Notes under the pieces: model-generated
What the model was told of the DNA's origin: nothing
Database searches by the model: none
What the model saw: the letters and a program-made list of their open reading frames with translations, nothing else
NCBI RefSeq assembly: GCF_001896135.2
Contig: NZ_MPOH02000019.1
Location: forward strand, 380,032-430,202
Direction of reading: 5' to 3'
Length of the DNA stretch: 50,171 nucleotides
Origin: Streptomyces phaeoluteigriseus
GTDB lineage: Bacteria; Actinomycetota; Actinomycetes; Streptomycetales; Streptomycetaceae
Translations under genes and position numbers: made by a program
Shown: positions 25,294 to 34,028 of the stretch, one piece after another
Layout: the number at the start of each line of letters is the position of its first letter
Numbering within the stretch: position 1 is the stretch's first letter

Positions 25294-25983
25294 ATGACGT
25301 TCGTACAGCTCATCGATTGCAGGACGAGCCGGTTCGACGAGATGGATCGGCTGATGGACACGTGGGTCGAACAGACGAAGGGAAAGCGGACGGCGACGCA
25401 TGCGCTGGTCGGGAAGGACCGGTCGGACGCGGCGCACTTCGTCGAGATCGTGGAGTTCCCGTCGTACGAGGAGGCGATGCGGAACTCGAACCTGCCGGAG
25501 ACCGACAGGATCTTCCAGGACATGGTCGCGTTGTGTGACGAGATGCCGACCTTCACCGATCTGGAAGTGGTGCGCGACGAGCAGCTGAACTGCGCGACGG
25601 CGCGGGAGTGGTTCGAGCAGGCCGGGACGATCGAAATCGACCGCATGTTCGATCGAGTGACCGACGACTATGTGGACCACGATCCCTCCGGTCCGCGGGA
25701 CAACGGGCTGCGGGCCGCGCGCGAGGAGTTCGCGGGCTGGCGGAAAGCCTTCGACTTCTCCTTCCGGGTCGACGACCAGATCGCCCAGGACGACCGGGTG
25801 TGCACCCGGTGGACCTGGACCGCCCGCCACCAGGGCGACTTCGTCGGCATCCCGGCCACCGGGCGGAACGTCACCATGACCGGCATGACCTGGCAGCGCT
25901 TCCGGGGCGGCATGATCTGCGAGGGCTGGTGGCAGTACGACCGGGCGGGTCTGCTGGAGCAGTTGGGGGTACTCGGGGAGTAG
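25294..25983 (+). CDS. ABM-like plus SnoaL-like two-domain protein
   Basis: 229 residues in two parts. Residues 1-95 form a ferredoxin-like dimeric alpha/beta domain (FVQLIDCRTSRFDEMDRLMDTW ... AHFVEIVEFPSYEEAM), similar to ABM-type monooxygenase or EthD-like proteins. Residues 100-229 are a SnoaL/NTF2-like cone (DRVTDDYVDHDP, WTARHQGDFVGIPATGRNVTMTGMTWQRF, EGWWQYD), the fold of ester cyclases and small hydrolases. The D-H-D pattern of SnoaL-like sites is partly present. No pathway context is visible; it may be a detoxifying or small-molecule modifying enzyme. It is followed by a strong terminator. Confidence 0.8.
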   Translation: MTFVQLIDCRTSRFDEMDRLMDTWVEQTKGKRTATHALVGKDRSDAAHFVEIVEFPSYEEAMRNSNLPETDRIFQDMVALCDEMPTFTDLEVVRDEQLNCATAREWFEQAGTIEIDRMFDRVTDDYVDHDPSGPRDNGLRAAREEFAGWRKAFDFSFRVDDQIAQDDRVCTRWTWTARHQGDFVGIPATGRNVTMTGMTWQRFRGGMICEGWWQYDRAGLLEQLGVLGE

Positions 25984-26061
25984 CCCGCGAGGTTCCGCCA
26001 GGGCCCCCTCCGCTCGTCCGGGGGCCGGGGCCCACCTCTTCCCGCCGGATCCGGTGATGCC

Positions 26062-26090
26062 GGAGGGCGACCGGGTTGCGGTCGCCCTCC
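26062..26090 (+). terminator. Terminator after the SnoaL-like gene
   Basis: Perfect 11-bp stem GGAGGGCGACC / GGTCGCCCTCC with a 7-base loop, followed by TTCACGTT on the plus strand. It also sits just past the DUF397 stop on the minus strand and may serve both sides. Confidence 0.85.
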
Positions 26091-26102
26091 TTCACGTTCA
26101 CC

Positions 26103-26750
26103 TCAGCCGTGCGCGACCATCCGCACGAACGCGGCCCACTGGTCGGGGTCCACCGTGAGGAAGCCGTCCCCCGGTCAACGCGTCTGCCCGGAGGGCGCCG
26201 TACGTCGCTTCCAGCGGGCTGACCTTCTTCGGCTCCGCGTACAGGGCGCTCACGTCCCGTACTTCCATGTGCGCCATCCTGCGCTGATTCTTCGAGTGGA
26301 TCAATGTGAACGGCCCTGCGAGACCAGCATGTTCCTCTCGTTCCATCGGCATGATCAACGTCGCGACGTTGCGCTGGTGGCCGTAGAGCAGAAGCTGCTC
26401 CAATTCGCCGCGCCAGACCTCGCGCCCGCCAAGTGGCCGCCGTAAGACATGCTCGTCGATGACGAGGCTCAGCAGTGGAGCCGGACGCCGTCCGAACAGC
26501 TTCTGCCGTTCCATGCGCGCGGAAACGCCCTGCTCGATCGCCTCCCCGTCCAGCAGCGGACGCCACATGCGGAACACCGCACGCGCGTACTCCTCGGTCT
26601 GCAAGAGCCCTTTGACGGCCCGGCCGATGCAGGCGTGCAGCTCGACCGCCCTACGCCTCCAGCTCCGCGTACCGCCGGAAGAATGACGGATACCGAGCCT
26701 TCGCCACCTCCTCACCGCGCCCCCGCGCCTTCACCCAGTTCTCCCACGAC
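26103..26750 (-). pseudogene. Remnant of DUF5753 regulator fused to a DUF397 end
   Basis: The minus strand encodes a recognisable DUF5753 sensor domain of an XRE-family regulator: GLLQTEEYARAVF, RQKLFGRRPAPLLSLVIDE, LRRPLGG, AGPFTLIHS, YAEPKK, ATYGALRADALT. Its upstream part (KARYPSFFRRYAELEA) is in another frame and ends in a TAG plus an added base, and the N-terminal helix-turn-helix is absent. Downstream, right after ALT, the sequence jumps in another frame to DGFLTVDPDQWAAFV, the C-terminus of a DUF397 protein. So both the end of DUF5753 and most of DUF397 were lost in one deletion. Such pairs are common in Streptomyces (WhiJ-like loci). It is non-functional as read. Confidence 0.8.
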
Positions 26751-27757
26751 CTGATCCGGCATCCCCGGCTGTCGTCGGACGCCGTTCGACTCCTCACCTG
26801 GCAGCTCTCCCTCCCCGAGGGAGCGCGCGAACCCCTCGCGCACCGCCGAACGCGCCGACATCGGCGCGACCGCCTTCACCCGCGCCAAGCGCCAGCTCAA
26901 GGACGAAGGCTTCGTGCACGAGCGGCTGCTGCAAGGTCCCGGCAGCCACTGGGTCACCCAACAACGCATCCGCAAGGTGCCGTTGAACTCCGCCGAGGCC
27001 GCCAAGCTCCTCGCCCGGATGCCCGTACCGGCGCCCTCCGCCCCCGTGTCGCCGCAGGTCGCTCCGAGTCCCCGTGTTCCGGCGGTCGGTGCTCCGACCC
27101 CTCCGCCCGCCGACGGTCGTCCAAGGAAAGACCCTGAGGGAAACACCTCCCACCCTCCCGCCGAGCGGGACGGCTCCGCGCCGGAGGCTGCCGGGCCCCC
27201 AGAAGTCCCTCGGACCGGCTGAAGCCGCCCGCGTACTCGTCTCCTCCTACGGCGACCTCGACCCGGCCCTGCGCACCGTCCCCCGCTCGATGCACACCGA
27301 GCTGACGGACCTCACCGCCCGCTGGCTCGCCGCCGGACACCACCCCGCCGCCGTCCGCGCCCACATCCTGCGCCACCTCCCCGGCGAGGGCACGCCGGTC
27401 CACCGCCCCGGTGGTCTCCTGCGTTACCTGCTCCGCGACGCCCCGCCCGTGTCCGGACCGGGCAACGCGCCCGCCCTCAGGGGCCCGAGTCCCGGCGCCC
27501 CTGCCCCGATCGCCGAACAGCCCTGCCCCGAGCGCCTGTCCGTCCGGCTGGCCGCCTTCCGGGAGTGCGAGGGCGACCACTCCCAGGCGACGCCGTTCCG
27601 GCCGACCGGCGAGGAGACACTGTGCCACCGCTGCCTCAACTTCCCTGCTTCCGCGCGGGATCCCGATGCCCTGTCCCCGCTCCTGACCCGCGGTGCGCAC
27701 GGACGGGACATCTGCGTGGCCGAGGGCCCGTCGTGCGCGCTCCCGCACGGTCCTTGA
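26683..27757 (+). pseudogene. Broken helix-turn-helix protein, replication-initiator-like
   Basis: Reads as one Streptomyces-type DNA-binding protein in pieces. The start MTDTEPSPPP is followed by a shift near 26720 to FTQFSHDLIRHPRLSSDAVRLLTW. A second shift near 26835 leads to RTAERADIGATAFTRAKRQLKDEGFVHER (winged helix), and a third near 27197 leads to AEAARVLVSSYGDLDPALR...GTPVHRPGGLLRYLLRD and a C-terminal part with the Cys/His cluster ECEGDHSQ...LCHRC. The middle is a Pro-rich linker. The function is not known; the winged-helix part resembles plasmid replication or regulatory proteins found singly in many Streptomyces. Its start overlaps the DUF5753 remnant on the other strand, so a rearrangement may have brought them together. 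Confidence 0.65.
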
Positions 27758-28164
27758 GCGTTGAACCGGCGCTCGGTCCGCCGTCGGGCCCCGGCGGCTG
27801 CCGGGCAGGGCCGGGGAGCCGCCGACGGGGTAGCTGCCGCCGACAGGCGTGGGACGGTCGTGCCGCCTATGGTGGAATGCGGTGAGCCGACCGGGACTCA
27901 CCCTCTCGGGGCCGCCTGGTTCGCGGTCCCGACAACGCATCTCATCCCGTGGGGCCGTGAGTACGTCGGCCTTCTCCCCCATCCACAGCGCATCCGCCGG
28001 TCGGCGCTGTTCCGACCGACTCCGATCACCGCCGCCGTACCCGACCGTGCCGTCCACGGACCACACCGATCCGTTCGCGGCACCGGCGGCCTCCGCCGAC
28101 AGGCGGGGCCCGGAAACGGCCCACGGATCCCGGTCCCGCAGGCGAATCGAGGAACGGAGAAACC
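27758..28164. other. Gene-free stretch upstream of secreted protein
   Basis: 407 bp with no credible coding, no known RNA and no clear promoter. Near 27830-27850 and 28095-28110 a short GCCGCCGACAGGCG-like word recurs imperfectly. The final bases carry the GGAG ribosome site of the gene at 28165. Confidence 0.4.
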
Positions 28165-28784
28165 ATGGCAACGCTCCGCCTGACTCTGAAAGCCGCGTTG
28201 TGCGCGCTCGTCGCGCTGATGATGGCCGCGGTCTGGGCCCAACCGGCGAACGCGTGGACCTGGGCCACCAGGGTGACCGTGTACAACGGTGCCGGCCTGT
28301 GCGTCCAGGGAACCGCGGGAATCGACCACCTACGCCCCGGCACGCTCTCCGGCAACCTCGCCTACGCGGACACCTACGCCCTGACCCAGGGCTGCGGGAC
28401 CGGCCAGGCCAAGCCTGACGGCTGGGCCGCCGCACGGGCACCGTCTACCGGTGGAACGGCGCCGACTGGGCGGTGTGCCGCACCAGCCCCTGGAAGTACG
28501 GCGCCACGGGCCAGGCGGGGGGCGAGTTCCCCGGACCCTGGGGACCTGAGCAGGTGTACAACTGGGGCGGCTGGCAGTCCTGCGGGGCGGGCTACTACGG
28601 GACGGTCGCCTCGGCCTACGTCTGGGACGGTTCCGCCTGGCGCGGCGGCGACGTCTGGTCGGGCTACGAGTTCGCCTCGTCCACCCGGTCCCAGGAAGGC
28701 CGGCCGTCCGAGCCCAGGACCACTCCCGAGGCGAAGGTCACGCCGCCCCCCGCCCACCCGCCGGTGAAGGCGGGAGCCCGGTAG
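28165..28784 (+). CDS. Secreted protein of unknown function (one frameshift)
   Basis: ATG 28165 follows CGGAG at good spacing. A Sec signal peptide is clear (basic start, hydrophobic stretch, cut after AQPANA near residue 30). The mature part is rich in Trp, Gly and Tyr: VTVYNGAGLCVQG, then after a frame change near 28437 TVYRWNGADWAVCRTS, NWGGWQSCGAGYY and VWDGSAWRGG. Four cysteines could form disulfides. One added base restores a single 206-residue reading frame (620 bp as given), so a one-base deletion is likely. A Pro/Thr-rich tail ends the protein. I do not recognise the family; it looks like a small extracellular binding protein. Confidence 0.65.
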
Positions 28785-29032
28785 GGCCAGGAGTGCGCCG
28801 CACGCTCCACCCGTGTCCGGCGATCCGCGAGGACCGCCGGACACGCTCCCGTGCCGGGCGGCGACGCGTGCGCCCGCCGCCCACGCGACCGGGTCCGCGC
28901 CCGCGCGGTGCCGGGGGGACGGCCGGCGCGTGCCCCGACAGGCCCGACACCGCCGCCCCGCACCCCGACAGAGCACCACCGTGGGAGTGTCGTACCTGGT
29001 GAACGGCGGTCGCGGCACGGGATCTTCGGGTC

Positions 29033-29501
29033 ATGACCACATCCCCCGCCGGGAGCGACCAGCCGCTCCCCGCCTCCCCTCCTCGCCGACCAGTCGGTCC
29101 TGGCCCTCCGCTTCACCGCCTCGCCGCGCGGCGCCCGGCTCGCCCGCCGGTTCGCCTCGTGCCGGATGGACGCCTGGGGCCGACGGCACGGCCCGCCCGC
29201 GCACGACGCGGTCGAGCATCGTCGCCGAGCTGGCCGCCAAACGCCGTGACCCACGGGCGGGTGCCCGGCCGGGACTCTGCGCCTCGAACGGCTCGACGAC
29301 GCCGGACGGATCCGCGTCGAGGTCAGCGACGCGCGGGGCGAACGGCTTCCGCGCCCCGTCCGGGACGGCCGGCCCGACGCGGACGGGAGGCGCGGGCCCA
29401 CGCTCGTCGCGGCCCTCGCCGAGGACTGGGGCGTCGCCCTGCGGCCCGGTGCGCCCGGGAAGACCGTGGGCGGGGTGCGGGGCGAGACCGGTCCACGGTG
29501 A
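29033..29501 (+). pseudogene. Broken RsbW-like ATP-binding protein
   Basis: Pieces of a HATPase_c anti-sigma-type kinase as found in dozens of copies in Streptomyces: LADQSVLALRFTASPRGARLARRFAS, MDAWGRRHG, IVAELAANAVTHGRVPGR (N-box), LRLERLDDAGRIRVEVSDARGERLP (G1 box), GPTLVAALAEDWGV, GKTVW. At least four frame changes (near 29085, 29220, 29248 and 29470) are needed to read it through, so it cannot be functional as given. RsbW-like genes often accompany DUF5753/DUF397 pairs, whose remnant lies 2.5 kb away, so both may stem from one lost locus. Confidence 0.7.
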
Positions 29502-29675
29502 GGGTCGGGGGGGCCGGCGTCCGCGCCGGAGCAGCGGCGACCTCAACCGTCGGGAACATCCGCGGCCAAATCACGAAGGAGGGCGGGCGGCGCTCGCGGC
29601 GCCCGCCTGGTTCCCCGTCCGGTTCCTGGTGCGGCACGACGGGTGATGCGAAGGGTGACGGTCGGCGCGGAAACG

Positions 29676-29712
29676 CCGAGGCCCGGCGCCCCTTTCGGGG
29701 GCCGGGCCTCGG
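29676..29712 (-). terminator. Terminator of groESL
   Basis: Stem CCGAGGCCCGG / CCGGGCCTCGG with further C/G pairs and the loop TTTC, 14 bases after the groEL stop on the minus strand. It is very stable and has no U tract. Confidence 0.85.
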
Positions 29713-29725
29713 TGGCTGACGTGCG

Positions 29726-31351
29726 TCAGTGGGAGTGGCCGTGGCTGTGACCACCGGCGGCCGGCTCCTCTTCTTCCTTCTTCTCGACGACCAGGGTCTC
29801 GGTCGTGAGGAGGAGGGAGGCGATGGAGGCGGCGTTCTCCAGGGCGGAGCGGGTGACCTTGACCGGGTCGATGACGCCGGCCTTGACCAGGTCGCCGTAC
29901 TCGCCGGTCGCGGCGTTGAAGCCCTGGCCCTTGTCCAGCTCGGCGACCTTGGAGGTGATGACGTAACCCTCCAGGCCGGCGTTCTCGGCGATCCAGCGCA
30001 GCGGCTCGACGGCGGCCTTGCGGACGACCGCGACACCGGTGGCCTCGTCGCCGGTCTTGCCGAGGTTGCCCTCGAGGACCTTCACGGCGTGGACGAGCGC
30101 GGAGCCACCACCGGAGACGATGCCCTCCTCGACCGCGGCGCGGGTCGCGGAGATGGCGTCCTCCAGGCGGTGCTTCTTCTCCTTCAGCTCCACCTCGGTG
30201 GCGGCGCCGACCTTGATCACGCAGACGCCGCCGGCCAGCTTCGCGAGGCGCTCCTGGAGCTTCTCGCGGTCCCAGTCGGAGTCCGTGTTCGCGATCTCGG
30301 CCTTGATCTGCGCGACGCGGCCGTGGACTTCCTCGGTCTTGCCGGCACCGTCGACGACCGTGGTGTCGTCCTTGGTGACGGTGACGCGGCGGGCGGAACC
30401 CAGCACGTCGATGCCGACCTGGTCGAGCTTGAGGCCGACCTCCTCGGAGATGACCGTGGCGCCGGTGAGGACCGCGAGGTCCTGCAGCATCGCCTTGCGG
30501 CGGTCACCGAAGCCGGGGGCCTTCACCGCGACGGCGTTGAACGTGCCGCGGATCTTGTTCACGACCAGGGTGGAGAGCGCCTCGCCCTCCAGGTCCTCGG
30601 CGATGATCAGCAGCGGGCGGGAGGAGTTGGTCTGGATGACCTTCTCCAGCAGCGGCAGCAGATCGGCGATCGAGGAGATCTTGCCCTGGTTGATGAGGAT
30701 GTAGGGGTCCTCGAGGACGGCCTCCATGCGCTCCTGGTCCGTCACGAAGTACGGCGACAGGTAGCCCTTGTCGAAGGCCATGCCCTCGGTGAAGTCCAGC
30801 TCGAGACCGAAGGTGTTGGACTCCTCGACGGTGATGACACCGTCCTTGCCGACCTTGTCCATCGCCTCGGCGATCAGCTCGCCGACCTGCGTGTCCTGCG
30901 CGGACAGCGCGGCCACGGCGGCGATGTCGGACTTCTCCTCGATCGGGCGGGCCGAGGCCAGCAGCTCGTCGGAGACGGCCTTGACCGCGGCGTCGATGCC
31001 CTTCTTGAGGAGGGCGGGCGACGCGCCGGCGGCGACGTTCTTCAGGCCCTCGCGGACCAGCGCCTGGGCGAGCACGGTGGCGGTGGTGGTGCCGTCACCC
31101 GCGATGTCGTTGGTCTTGGTCGCCACCTCCTTCACCAGCTGCGCGCCGAGGTTCTCGTACGGGTCATCGAGCTCGACCTCGCGGGCGATCGTGACACCGT
31201 CGTTGGTGATGGTGGGGGCACCGAACTTCTTGTCGATGACGACGTTGCGGCCCTTGGGGCCGATCGTCACCTTGACCGTGTCGGCAAGCTTGTTGACGCC
31301 GCGCTCGAGGGCGCGACGGGCGTCCTCGTCGAACTTCAGGATCTTCGCCAT
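29726..31351 (-). CDS. groEL1: Chaperonin GroEL1
   Basis: 541-residue 60-kDa chaperonin that folds proteins in an ATP-driven double ring with GroES. ATP site GDGTTTATVLAQ near 86, equatorial and apical domain blocks intact, and AAVEEGIVSGGG near 403. The C-terminus is His-rich (GGHSHGHSH) instead of the GGM repeat, which marks the GroEL1 paralogue of actinobacteria; a second groEL2 with a GGM tail normally lies elsewhere in the genome. It is co-transcribed with groES, 130 bp upstream, under HrcA/CIRCE control. Confidence 0.98.
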   Translation of the reverse strand: MAKILKFDEDARRALERGVNKLADTVKVTIGPKGRNVVIDKKFGAPTITNDGVTIAREVELDDPYENLGAQLVKEVATKTNDIAGDGTTTATVLAQALVREGLKNVAAGASPALLKKGIDAAVKAVSDELLASARPIEEKSDIAAVAALSAQDTQVGELIAEAMDKVGKDGVITVEESNTFGLELDFTEGMAFDKGYLSPYFVTDQERMEAVLEDPYILINQGKISSIADLLPLLEKVIQTNSSRPLLIIAEDLEGEALSTLVVNKIRGTFNAVAVKAPGFGDRRKAMLQDLAVLTGATVISEEVGLKLDQVGIDVLGSARRVTVTKDDTTVVDGAGKTEEVHGRVAQIKAEIANTDSDWDREKLQERLAKLAGGVCVIKVGAATEVELKEKKHRLEDAISATRAAVEEGIVSGGGSALVHAVKVLEGNLGKTGDEATGVAVVRKAAVEPLRWIAENAGLEGYVITSKVAELDKGQGFNAATGEYGDLVKAGVIDPVKVTRSALENAASIASLLLTTETLVVEKKEEEEPAAGGHSHGHSH

Positions 31352-31481
31352 GACAGCGGGAGCCCTCTCGGGAATCTGTTGGGTGAAAAAGACACTGCGC
31401 CCCGGGCGCCCGGGTTCTTATGTGGTCGCGGGGGCCAGGGGCGCAGCTTGAAGCAGAATGCTTCCGGTGAATCCGGGTGAA

Positions 31482-31790
31482 CTACTTCTCGATGATCGCG
31501 AGAACGTCGCGAGCCGAGAGGACGAGGTACTCCTCGCCGTTGTACTTCACCTCGGTGCCGCCGTACTTGCTGTACAGAACGACGTCGCCGACCTTGACGT
31601 CGAGCGGCAGGCGCTCGCCGTTCTCGAAGCGGCCCGGACCAACGGCAAGGACAGCACCCTCCTGGGGCTTCTCCTTCGCCGTGTCCGGGATGACCAGGCC
31701 AGAGGCGGTGGTCTGCTCAGCGTCGAGCGGCTGGACCACAATGCGGTCCTCGAGCGGCTTGATGGCAACCTTGGAGCTGGTGGTCGTCAC
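31482..31790 (-). CDS. groES: Co-chaperonin GroES
   Basis: 102-residue lid of the chaperonin: IKPLEDRIVVQPLDAEQTT, mobile loop TASGLVIPDTAKEKPQ, and GTEVKYNGEEYLVL. GTG start at 31790 with GGGAGG eight bases upstream. First gene of the groES-groEL1 operon. The family is certain. Confidence 0.98.
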   Translation of the reverse strand: MTTTSSKVAIKPLEDRIVVQPLDAEQTTASGLVIPDTAKEKPQEGAVLAVGPGRFENGERLPLDVKVGDVVLYSKYGGTEVKYNGEEYLVLSARDVLAIIEK

Positions 31791-31889
31791 GATCCGACCT
31801 CCCCCTTCGGAGATCTCACGGGGTTAACTGTCTGAGGTGGCGACCAGGTGGATCCGTCGTCGCGGGTGCCGGACCTGCCCGTCGCGTTG

Positions 31890-31916
31890 TTGGCACTCTC
31901 CACTGGGGAGTGCCAG
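31890..31916. promoter_or_regulatory. CIRCE operator, proximal
   Basis: TTGGCACTC-N9-GAGTGCCAG, the HrcA repressor site (consensus TTAGCACTC-N9-GAGTGCTAA), placed between the groES promoter and its start codon. Confidence 0.93.
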
Positions 31917-31921
31917 AGCTG

Positions 31922-31951
31922 AGACTATGACCGCGGTTAGCACTCGGTCAA
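31922..31951 (-). promoter_or_regulatory. groESL promoter
   Basis: On the minus strand TTGACC (31951-31946), an 18-base spacer, and TAGTCT (31927-31922), a vegetative-type promoter. The -35 box lies inside the upstream CIRCE spacer and the downstream CIRCE starts a few bases after the -10, so HrcA bound to either would block it. Confidence 0.8.
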
Positions 31952-31963
31952 GCGGAGTGCCAG
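31937..31963. promoter_or_regulatory. CIRCE operator, distal
   Basis: TTAGCACTC-N9-GAGTGCCAG; the left half is a perfect consensus match. It overlaps the -35 box of the groESL promoter. The remaining 31964-32096 has a 16-bp direct repeat CTTCGGGCGCGTGGGT at 31994 and 32017 and no gene. Confidence 0.93.
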
Positions 31964-32096
31964 ATTCGTGCGGCGCGTCCGCCGGAACCGGATCTTCGGG
32001 CGCGTGGGTTTCGCGCCTTCGGGCGCGTGGGTCTCGTGCCGTTCGCCCAGGCCGGCGGCGGCCGGGTCGGCGTGGACCGGACTCTTCCGACCGCGC

Positions 32097-32992
32097 TCAG
32101 AGGTAGTTCTCCAGGCGACCCACCGTCAGGCCCTGCCGCTGGATCTGCCGCAGCAGCCTCGCCGTGCGTTCCCGCAGGGTCGGGCCGCTCGTCTCGTCGG
32201 GGTCCACGGCGACGATGTCTCCGGGACGCAGGCGGTGGGAGCCATGCGTGTAGGTGAGGTCGGTGGGACCCATCGAGGCCCGCCAGAGGACGACCGCGGT
32301 GATCCCGCAGTCGGCGGCGGCCCGCAGGGTCGTCGTGTCGTACGCGCCGTAGGGCGGGCGGAACAGACGGGGGCGCAGGCCGAAGCGGGACTTGAGCTTG
32401 TTCTGCTGGCCGCAGATCTCGGCACGCTGGCCCGCGTACGGCAGACCGCGCAGCGCGGCGTGGTCGAGGGTGTGGTTCTGGAGGCCGGCCCCCACCGACC
32501 GCAGCCGGGCGAAGTGGGCGTAGCCGGGGCCCGCCACACTGTCGGTGAGGAACATGCTGACGGGCAGGCGCAGCTCACGGACCATGTCGACGAACCGGGG
32601 GTCGCGTTCGGCGCCGTCGTCGTAGGTGAGGAAGACGACCTTGTCGCGGGTCGGGATCCGGTCGACGACCGGGGGGAGCGCGGGGCCCGCCGGGCGCGCC
32701 GGGCCGGCCTGCGAGAGGGCGGCCGCCGGGGTGGGGGCGGTGTACAGGGTGTCGGGGTCGACGACCGCGTTGCGGTAGCGGAACTCGGAGGCGGGCTCGG
32801 CGTCCGCGGGGATGCGGTCAGGCCCCAGCGGCGGTACGGCTTCTCCCCCGCCGGCCCCTCCGACCCGCCCCTGTTCCGCCGCGGCGCGCCCAGGCGTTCG
32901 ACCGGGTCGGCCGACCGGGTACAGCCGGTCACCGCCACGGCCATGGCCAGCGTCACGGCCATGACCGCCCCCGTCGCCCCCCGCCTCCTCAC
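32097..32992 (-). CDS. Polysaccharide deacetylase B, lipoprotein, active site altered (one frameshift)
   Basis: NodB-fold protein and tandem relative of deacetylase A. GTG 32992 overlaps the stop of A as GTGA, so it is translationally coupled. N-terminus: RRR, hydrophobic core and lipobox VTGC near residue 23. One base is missing near 32900; adding it gives 298 residues. NodB motifs: TYDDGAERDP (motif 1), NHTLDHAAL (HxxxH metal site), FRPPYGAYD (motif 3). The last motif, normally LxH, reads GDIVAVDP with Asp in place of the catalytic His, and the motif 4 Asp-Trp is also absent. It may bind glycan without cutting, or act differently from A. Confidence 0.8.
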
Positions 32993-33938
32993 AGGTAGTC
33001 CTCCAGCCGGGCCACCGCGTAGCCCTTCTCGGTGACCAGGTTCAGGAAGCGGCGGATCATGTCGGGCATGGTGCCCTTCCAGTCGGCGTGGCCGCGGAAG
33101 TGGGTGAGGACGATGTCGCCGGGGTGGAGGTCGCGGTCCCACTCGCGGTAGTCCCAGTGGTCGGCGAAGACCTCCTCGCTCCACAGCGGGACGTACTTCA
33201 CGCCGCAGCTCTTCGCGGCGCGCAGGGTGTCGCGGTTGTAGTTGCCGAAGGGCGGGCGGAAGAGTTCGGGGCGTTTGCCGTAGCGCTTCTCGATGACGTC
33301 CTGCATGCCGCAGATCTCGTGTCGCTGGCGGCTGTGGGAGAGGTCGGGCAGGTAGGGGTGGTGCAGCGTGTGGTTGTTGAGGGTCACTCCCCTGTCCTGC
33401 ATCTTCTTGAAGTAGCCGTAGTCCTCCTTGACGAGGTAGTCGCTGAGGAAGGCCGTGTAGGGGATCTTCAGGTCGCTCATCATGCGCAGGAACGCCGGGT
33501 CCTTCTCGGCGCCGTCGTCGATGGTGAGGAAGACGACCTTGTCCTTGGTGGGGACGGTGGTGAAGACCGGCGGGAGGCCCAGTTCCTCGTGGTCCTCGAC
33601 CTCGAAGCCCTCGCGGGTGGTGATCGCCGGTTTCGTCACGGGCGGCGCGGGGGGTGTCAGCGGGACCTTCCTCAGCCCCCAGCGTCGGGCCGCGGCGGCA
33701 CGGGCGGCGTACTCGGCGCGCATCTTGGCCGCGTGGGTCTGCTTGGCGCCGGCCTGCCCGTGGGGTGACTCTCCGCCGGGGGCGGGACGGGTTCCGGTCG
33801 CGCGGCGGCGCCGGGGCCCTTGGTGCCCTGTGCGCAGCCGGAGGCGACGGCCGCCAGGGCGAGGACGGCGAGGCCGGTCCTGACGCCCACTCGGCGCATC
33901 CTCTTTTTGTCATTTTGTACGACTGATCCTGATCCCAT
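32989..33938 (-). CDS. Polysaccharide deacetylase A, lipoprotein (one frameshift)
   Basis: NodB-family de-N- or O-acetylase expected at the outer membrane face, acting on peptidoglycan or another wall glycan. N-terminal lipoprotein signal with lipobox ASGC, then a Pro-rich linker. A base appears missing in a run of five C near 33782; adding it gives 316 residues. Catalytic motifs: TIDDGAEKDP, NHTLHHPYL (metal-binding HxxxH), FRPPFGNYN, DHWDYREW, and GDIVLTHF with the general-acid His. All are intact. The start at 33938 has GAGGA upstream; ATG 33899 is possible but its G-run touches the codon. It is coupled to deacetylase B. Confidence 0.82.
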
Positions 33939-34028
33939 GGCGCCGGATCCTCGCAGTCACCGGCGCGCAACCCCGTCCGACACCGCCGCCGGAGGCGCAC
34001 CATCCACCGACTGGCCCACAATGACCCG

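Noticed and set aside
29726..31480. Plus-strand frame of 583 codons over groEL
   Set aside because: Exact antisense of groEL1; the composition reflects reverse-complement codons.
31994..32032. 16-bp direct repeat CTTCGGGCGCGTGGGT as an operator
   Set aside because: It lies downstream of the deacetylase B stop and upstream of the groESL operators; no regulatory context or known motif supports it.
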